From assembly GCA_021234155.1 (NCBI GenBank), contig JAJEKV010000058.1, positions 507,814-571,813 of the forward strand: 64,000 nucleotides of DNA, written 5' to 3'. Below are positions 63,321-64,000 of the stretch, piece by piece. The first letter of the stretch is position 1; every line of letters starts with the position of its first letter. The notes beneath the pieces were generated by a model that saw only the letters and a program-made list of their open reading frames with translations, was not told where the DNA came from and did not search any database. The position numbers and the translations under genes were made by a program. This DNA is from Isoetes taiwanensis. Taxonomy: Eukaryota; Streptophyta; Lycopodiopsida; Isoetales; Isoetaceae.

Positions 63321-64000
63321 CTTAGAATAATATGCCATTTACGTTATCCACTCAAAATATACCTTTGTATAATTACACTAAGACAGGGACTATATAAAGT
63401 CTTGCCCTGACGCACATTAGATGTTAGCTTTGGAGGTTTAAACATATCAAAAAGATTATACAAAGTGAGGAAGTATGTTACCAAGAAAATGAACTGGATT
63501 TATTAATGCAGATGCTGTAGTGGCAAGGACAATATATGGAAGCAACCTAGATAATGATCTTGTAAGGTTGGCTTTCTACTTTTGTCTAACTCTCTTAAGT
63601 TTCAATCCAAACAGGCCAATGATATGTTGCCATCTCTTCCATAAATCCCTACTCTTCCCTTCTGATGAGACACACAAACAACAGGATGAAGGTTGTTGTT
63701 CAATAAGTCTGAAACTGAAGATGCTATCAGTTCAAATGTAACTGGCATCCATTTTTGGATTCGAACTCTGTTTGTAATTGAATAAGCCAGCTTCCAAATT
63801 GCCTTCGGCCAGGGGCTAGACTATCTCGATTCAATAAACTATCTGAATGAATGCAAGCCCTGCTCCCTCTGAGCAACCATGATTCTTCAAATCGAATGCT
63901 CTGTGCGATGCCTCCAAGTTTTCTGCCTCCTCTTCTCCATCTGCTCTAAGAACCATTGCCTTATCCGTCGTTCTTCGGGAGGCAGGCCACTCTACACAAA
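63321..64000. other. Right-edge region, possible upstream part of the BASS-type gene
   Basis: A minus-strand stretch near 63560-63460 (TTASALINPVHFLGNILPHF) could be a degraded membrane segment but is not diagnostic. Nothing else recognised. Confidence 0.25.

Overview
The window is nuclear DNA from a land plant with a large, repeat-rich genome. Spliced genes with canonical GT-AG introns sit among decayed LINEs, Ty3/gypsy remnants, hAT elements, SINE-like units and microsatellites. The best taxonomic clue is the centrin at 35.3-36.8 kb. It is the Chlamydomonas-type centrin ending KKTSLF, which to my knowledge is kept in plants with flagellated sperm. That points to a fern, lycophyte, cycad or Ginkgo-like plant rather than a flowering plant; this is inference.

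Layout. Positions 1-9.7 kb hold one copy of a ~9.8 kb block: LINE reverse-transcriptase relic, unknown spacer, broken unrecognised gene, hAT insertion. The second copy lies at 23.84-33.66 kb, and a ~0.9 kb piece of it recurs at 49.2-50.1 kb. Between the two large copies are a gypsy integrase relic (11.2-12.0 kb), an NADPH-thioredoxin reductase gene with several single-base indels (12.7-14.1 kb), a LINE relic on the minus strand (15-16.3 kb), a foldback element with a (CAATA)n core plus a second partial copy (16.8-19.4 kb), an LRR fragment, a 40-copy CAT microsatellite and a 5'-truncated LINE (21.9-24.8 kb). Right of the second copy come further pieces of the broken gene, a TACG-rich hAT-like MITE, centrin, a glycosyltransferase stub, a tRNA-like hairpin, an array rich in TTCTAGAA, a 1.14 kb hAT element with a perfect 8-bp target duplication, more LINE, LRR, gypsy and histone H2A debris, an intact ten-exon GH5 glucanase gene (52.7-55.9 kb), a tyrosine-recombinase-like relic (57.2-58.3 kb), tandem SINE-like units, serial LTR/polypurine-tract junctions and a broken bile-acid-sodium-symporter-type gene at the right edge.

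Only centrin and the GH5 enzyme are clearly intact. The thioredoxin reductase would be intact if its homopolymer-type indels are assembly errors. These genes are independent single-copy-style genes and do not form a pathway.

The most notable signal is that the repeated copies differ from each other mainly at CAG/CTG (CHG) trinucleotides and TACGTA-type CG sites, with CAG appearing as CGT, CGG or CGC and CTG as ACG, CCG or CTC. Each copy is altered at different sites while the others keep CAG/CTG. This does not look like deamination. It looks like consensus errors at methylated cytosines, and it affects how the left 10-14 kb and the duplication itself should be read. The most unusual coding relic is the tyrosine-recombinase (Crypton/DUF3504-like) gene.
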